In this document: positions 36,065-37,279 of the stretch, in pieces
Layout of the letters: each line of letters begins with the position of its first letter
Numbering within the stretch: position 1 is the first letter of the stretch
From: Bradyrhizobium sp.
GTDB taxonomy: Bacteria; Pseudomonadota; Alphaproteobacteria; Rhizobiales; Xanthobacteraceae
Direction of reading: 5' to 3'
Length of the DNA stretch: 37,279 nucleotides
Assembly (NCBI RefSeq): GCF_030693485.1
Contig: NZ_JAUYAN010000274.1
Span: 1-37,279, forward strand
Translations under genes and position numbers: made by a program
The notes under the pieces: generated by a model
What the model was told of the DNA's origin: nothing
Seen by the model: the letters and a program-made list of their open reading frames with translations, nothing else
Database searches by the model: none

Positions 36065-37279
36065 GTGACGAAAACATCCAGAGTAAAGAGCGTCGAAATT
36101 CTCGCCTGCGACGCCGGCTGGCGGAACTATCATTTCGTCAAGGTCTCGACCGAGCACGGCGTGGTCGGCTGGAGTGAATATGACGAGGGGTTTGGCGCGC
36201 CCGGCGTCGGCACGGCGATCCAGCGGCTGTCCGGCCGCGTCGTCGGACAGGACGTCATGGCGCATGAGCGGATCTTTGCCGAGCTGTCCGCGGCGACCCG
36301 CCCCGCTACCGGCGGCGTGGTGGCACTGGCGCTTGGCGCCATCGAGAACGCACTGCTCGACGCCAAGGCCAAGTTGCTCGGCGTGCCCTGCTACGAACTG
36401 CTCGGCGGCAAGATCCGCGACCGCGTCCGGGTCTACTGGTCGCATTGCGCCACCTGGCGCATCAACCATCCCGGCTGGTACAAGCCGGCGATCACCGACC
36501 TCGACGGCGTCAAGGCGATCGGTCGCGAGGTCCGCGAGAAGAAATTCACCGCGCTGAAGACCAACATTTTCACCTACACCGACGGCAAGCCGCAGGGCTG
36601 GCGGCCCGGTTTTGGTGTGCCGTTCGAGCCGGAGATCAATGTCGACCGCAAGGTGCTGCGCGACCTGCGCATGCATCTGGAAGCCATCCGCGACGGCGCC
36701 GGGCCCGATGTCGATATCCTGCTCGACCTCAACTTCAACGCCAAGACCGAAGGCTATCTCAAAATCCTGCGCACCATCGCCGACCTCGACATGTTCTGGA
36801 TCGAGATCGACAGTTTCAGCCCGGAAGCGCTGGGCTATATCCGACGGCAGAGCCCGCACCCCATATCGTCCTGCGAGACGCTACTCGGCCTGCGCGAATT
36901 CCTGCCCTATTTCCGCGAGCAGGCGATGGATGTCGCGATCATCGACACGCCGTGGAACGGGGTCTGGCAGTCGATGAAGATCGCGGCCTCCGCCGAAGCC
37001 CACGAGGTCAACGTCGCGCCGCATAATTTCTACGGCCACCTCTGCAGCATGATGAACGCGCATTTTTGCGCGGCGGTGCCGAATTTGCGGATCATGGAAA
37101 TCGACATCGACCGGCTGGAGTGGGACCACGAACTGTTCACCCATTTGCCCGAGATCGTCGACGGCTACCTCGTGGTCCCCGACCGCCCCGGCTGGGGCAC
37201 CGAACCCAACGAGGAAGCGCTGCGCGCGCATCCGCCGAAGGGACTCGGCGGGCTGTTGAATTATGGGCAGAAGAAATAG
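36065..37279 (+). CDS. mandelate racemase/enolase superfamily enzyme, substrate unknown
   Basis: The 404-residue protein (GTG start) has the N-terminal capping domain (about 1-130) and the (beta/alpha)7-beta barrel. Predicted Mg2+ ligands lie in LLDLNFN, WIEID and SSCETL. A His-Asp pair of the mandelate-racemase subgroup lies in AIIDTP and APHNFYGHL. The Lys motif usually KxK reads ALKTN, so the second Lys is missing. I chose GTG 36065 because AAAGGGA lies 6 bases before it; ATG 36014, 8 bases after the GMC gene stop, would add 17 basic residues and is the alternative. The stop is the last codon of the window. Family members act as sugar-acid dehydratases or racemases. Confidence 0.85.
   Translation: MTKTSRVKSVEILACDAGWRNYHFVKVSTEHGVVGWSEYDEGFGAPGVGTAIQRLSGRVVGQDVMAHERIFAELSAATRPATGGVVALALGAIENALLDAKAKLLGVPCYELLGGKIRDRVRVYWSHCATWRINHPGWYKPAITDLDGVKAIGREVREKKFTALKTNIFTYTDGKPQGWRPGFGVPFEPEINVDRKVLRDLRMHLEAIRDGAGPDVDILLDLNFNAKTEGYLKILRTIADLDMFWIEIDSFSPEALGYIRRQSPHPISSCETLLGLREFLPYFREQAMDVAIIDTPWNGVWQSMKIAASAEAHEVNVAPHNFYGHLCSMMNAHFCAAVPNLRIMEIDIDRLEWDHELFTHLPEIVDGYLVVPDRPGWGTEPNEEALRAHPPKGLGGLLNYGQKK

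Overview
The window is GC-rich, densely packed alphaproteobacterial chromosome. It most resembles the Bradyrhizobium/Rhodopseudomonas group (Nitrobacteraceae). Grounds for this are the ornithine decarboxylase plus homospermidine synthase polyamine route, a chvE-gguA-gguB sugar transporter, a palindromic intergenic repeat of the kind common in these genomes, and an RpoH-type promoter before htpG. I see no rRNA, tRNA, CRISPR array, intact transposon or prophage. Assignments come from reading motifs and family resemblance; no database search was run.

Layout. 1-2.45 kb: an M3 oligopeptidase (minus strand, cut by the window edge) and a small membrane protein. 2.45-7.7 kb: a polyamine block on the plus strand, with a long structured leader (speF-type candidate), ornithine decarboxylase, a GNAT acetyltransferase, a RidA protein, a GreA-like Rnk protein and homospermidine synthase. 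7.8-8.4 kb: a Cys-rich lipoprotein and a Pro/Ala-rich membrane protein. 8.5-13.4 kb: a minus-strand zinc-acquisition operon, read in order as a His-rich mini-protein, ATPase, permease, zinc-binding protein, COG0523 GTPase and WD40 protein, behind a near-perfect Zur box. 13.4-15.5 kb: an IS5-type remnant, then an ECF sigma factor with a membrane anti-sigma factor whose outer domain is a DsrE-like fold, and a divergent secreted DsrE-like paralogue. 15.7-18.8 kb: two half-size permeases, a CrcB fluoride channel, a palindromic repeat, Fe-type superoxide dismutase and a GNAT protein. 18.9-25.7 kb: a MATE exporter, a broken DUF2147 gene, the chvE-gguAB operon and a DUF3095 protein with cyclase-like motifs. 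25.9-30 kb: a small unknown gene, a large nitrilase-superfamily protein with an unexplained N-terminal half, and htpG. 30.1-37.3 kb: a membrane adenylate cyclase, a bufferin-type RiPP operon (DUF2282-DUF692-DUF2063) behind a SigF-like promoter, and a GMC oxidoreductase with an enolase-superfamily enzyme.

How it works together. Several blocks concern metals and envelope stress: zinc uptake and intracellular allocation, a bufferin system expected to bind copper, a fluoride channel, superoxide dismutase, and an ECF/anti-sigma pair that probably senses a sulfur or redox signal outside the membrane. The most unusual items are the anti-sigma/DsrE fusion beside its stand-alone copy, the nitrilase-like protein at 26.1-27.9 kb, and the His-rich mini-protein whose start lies almost inside the Zur box.
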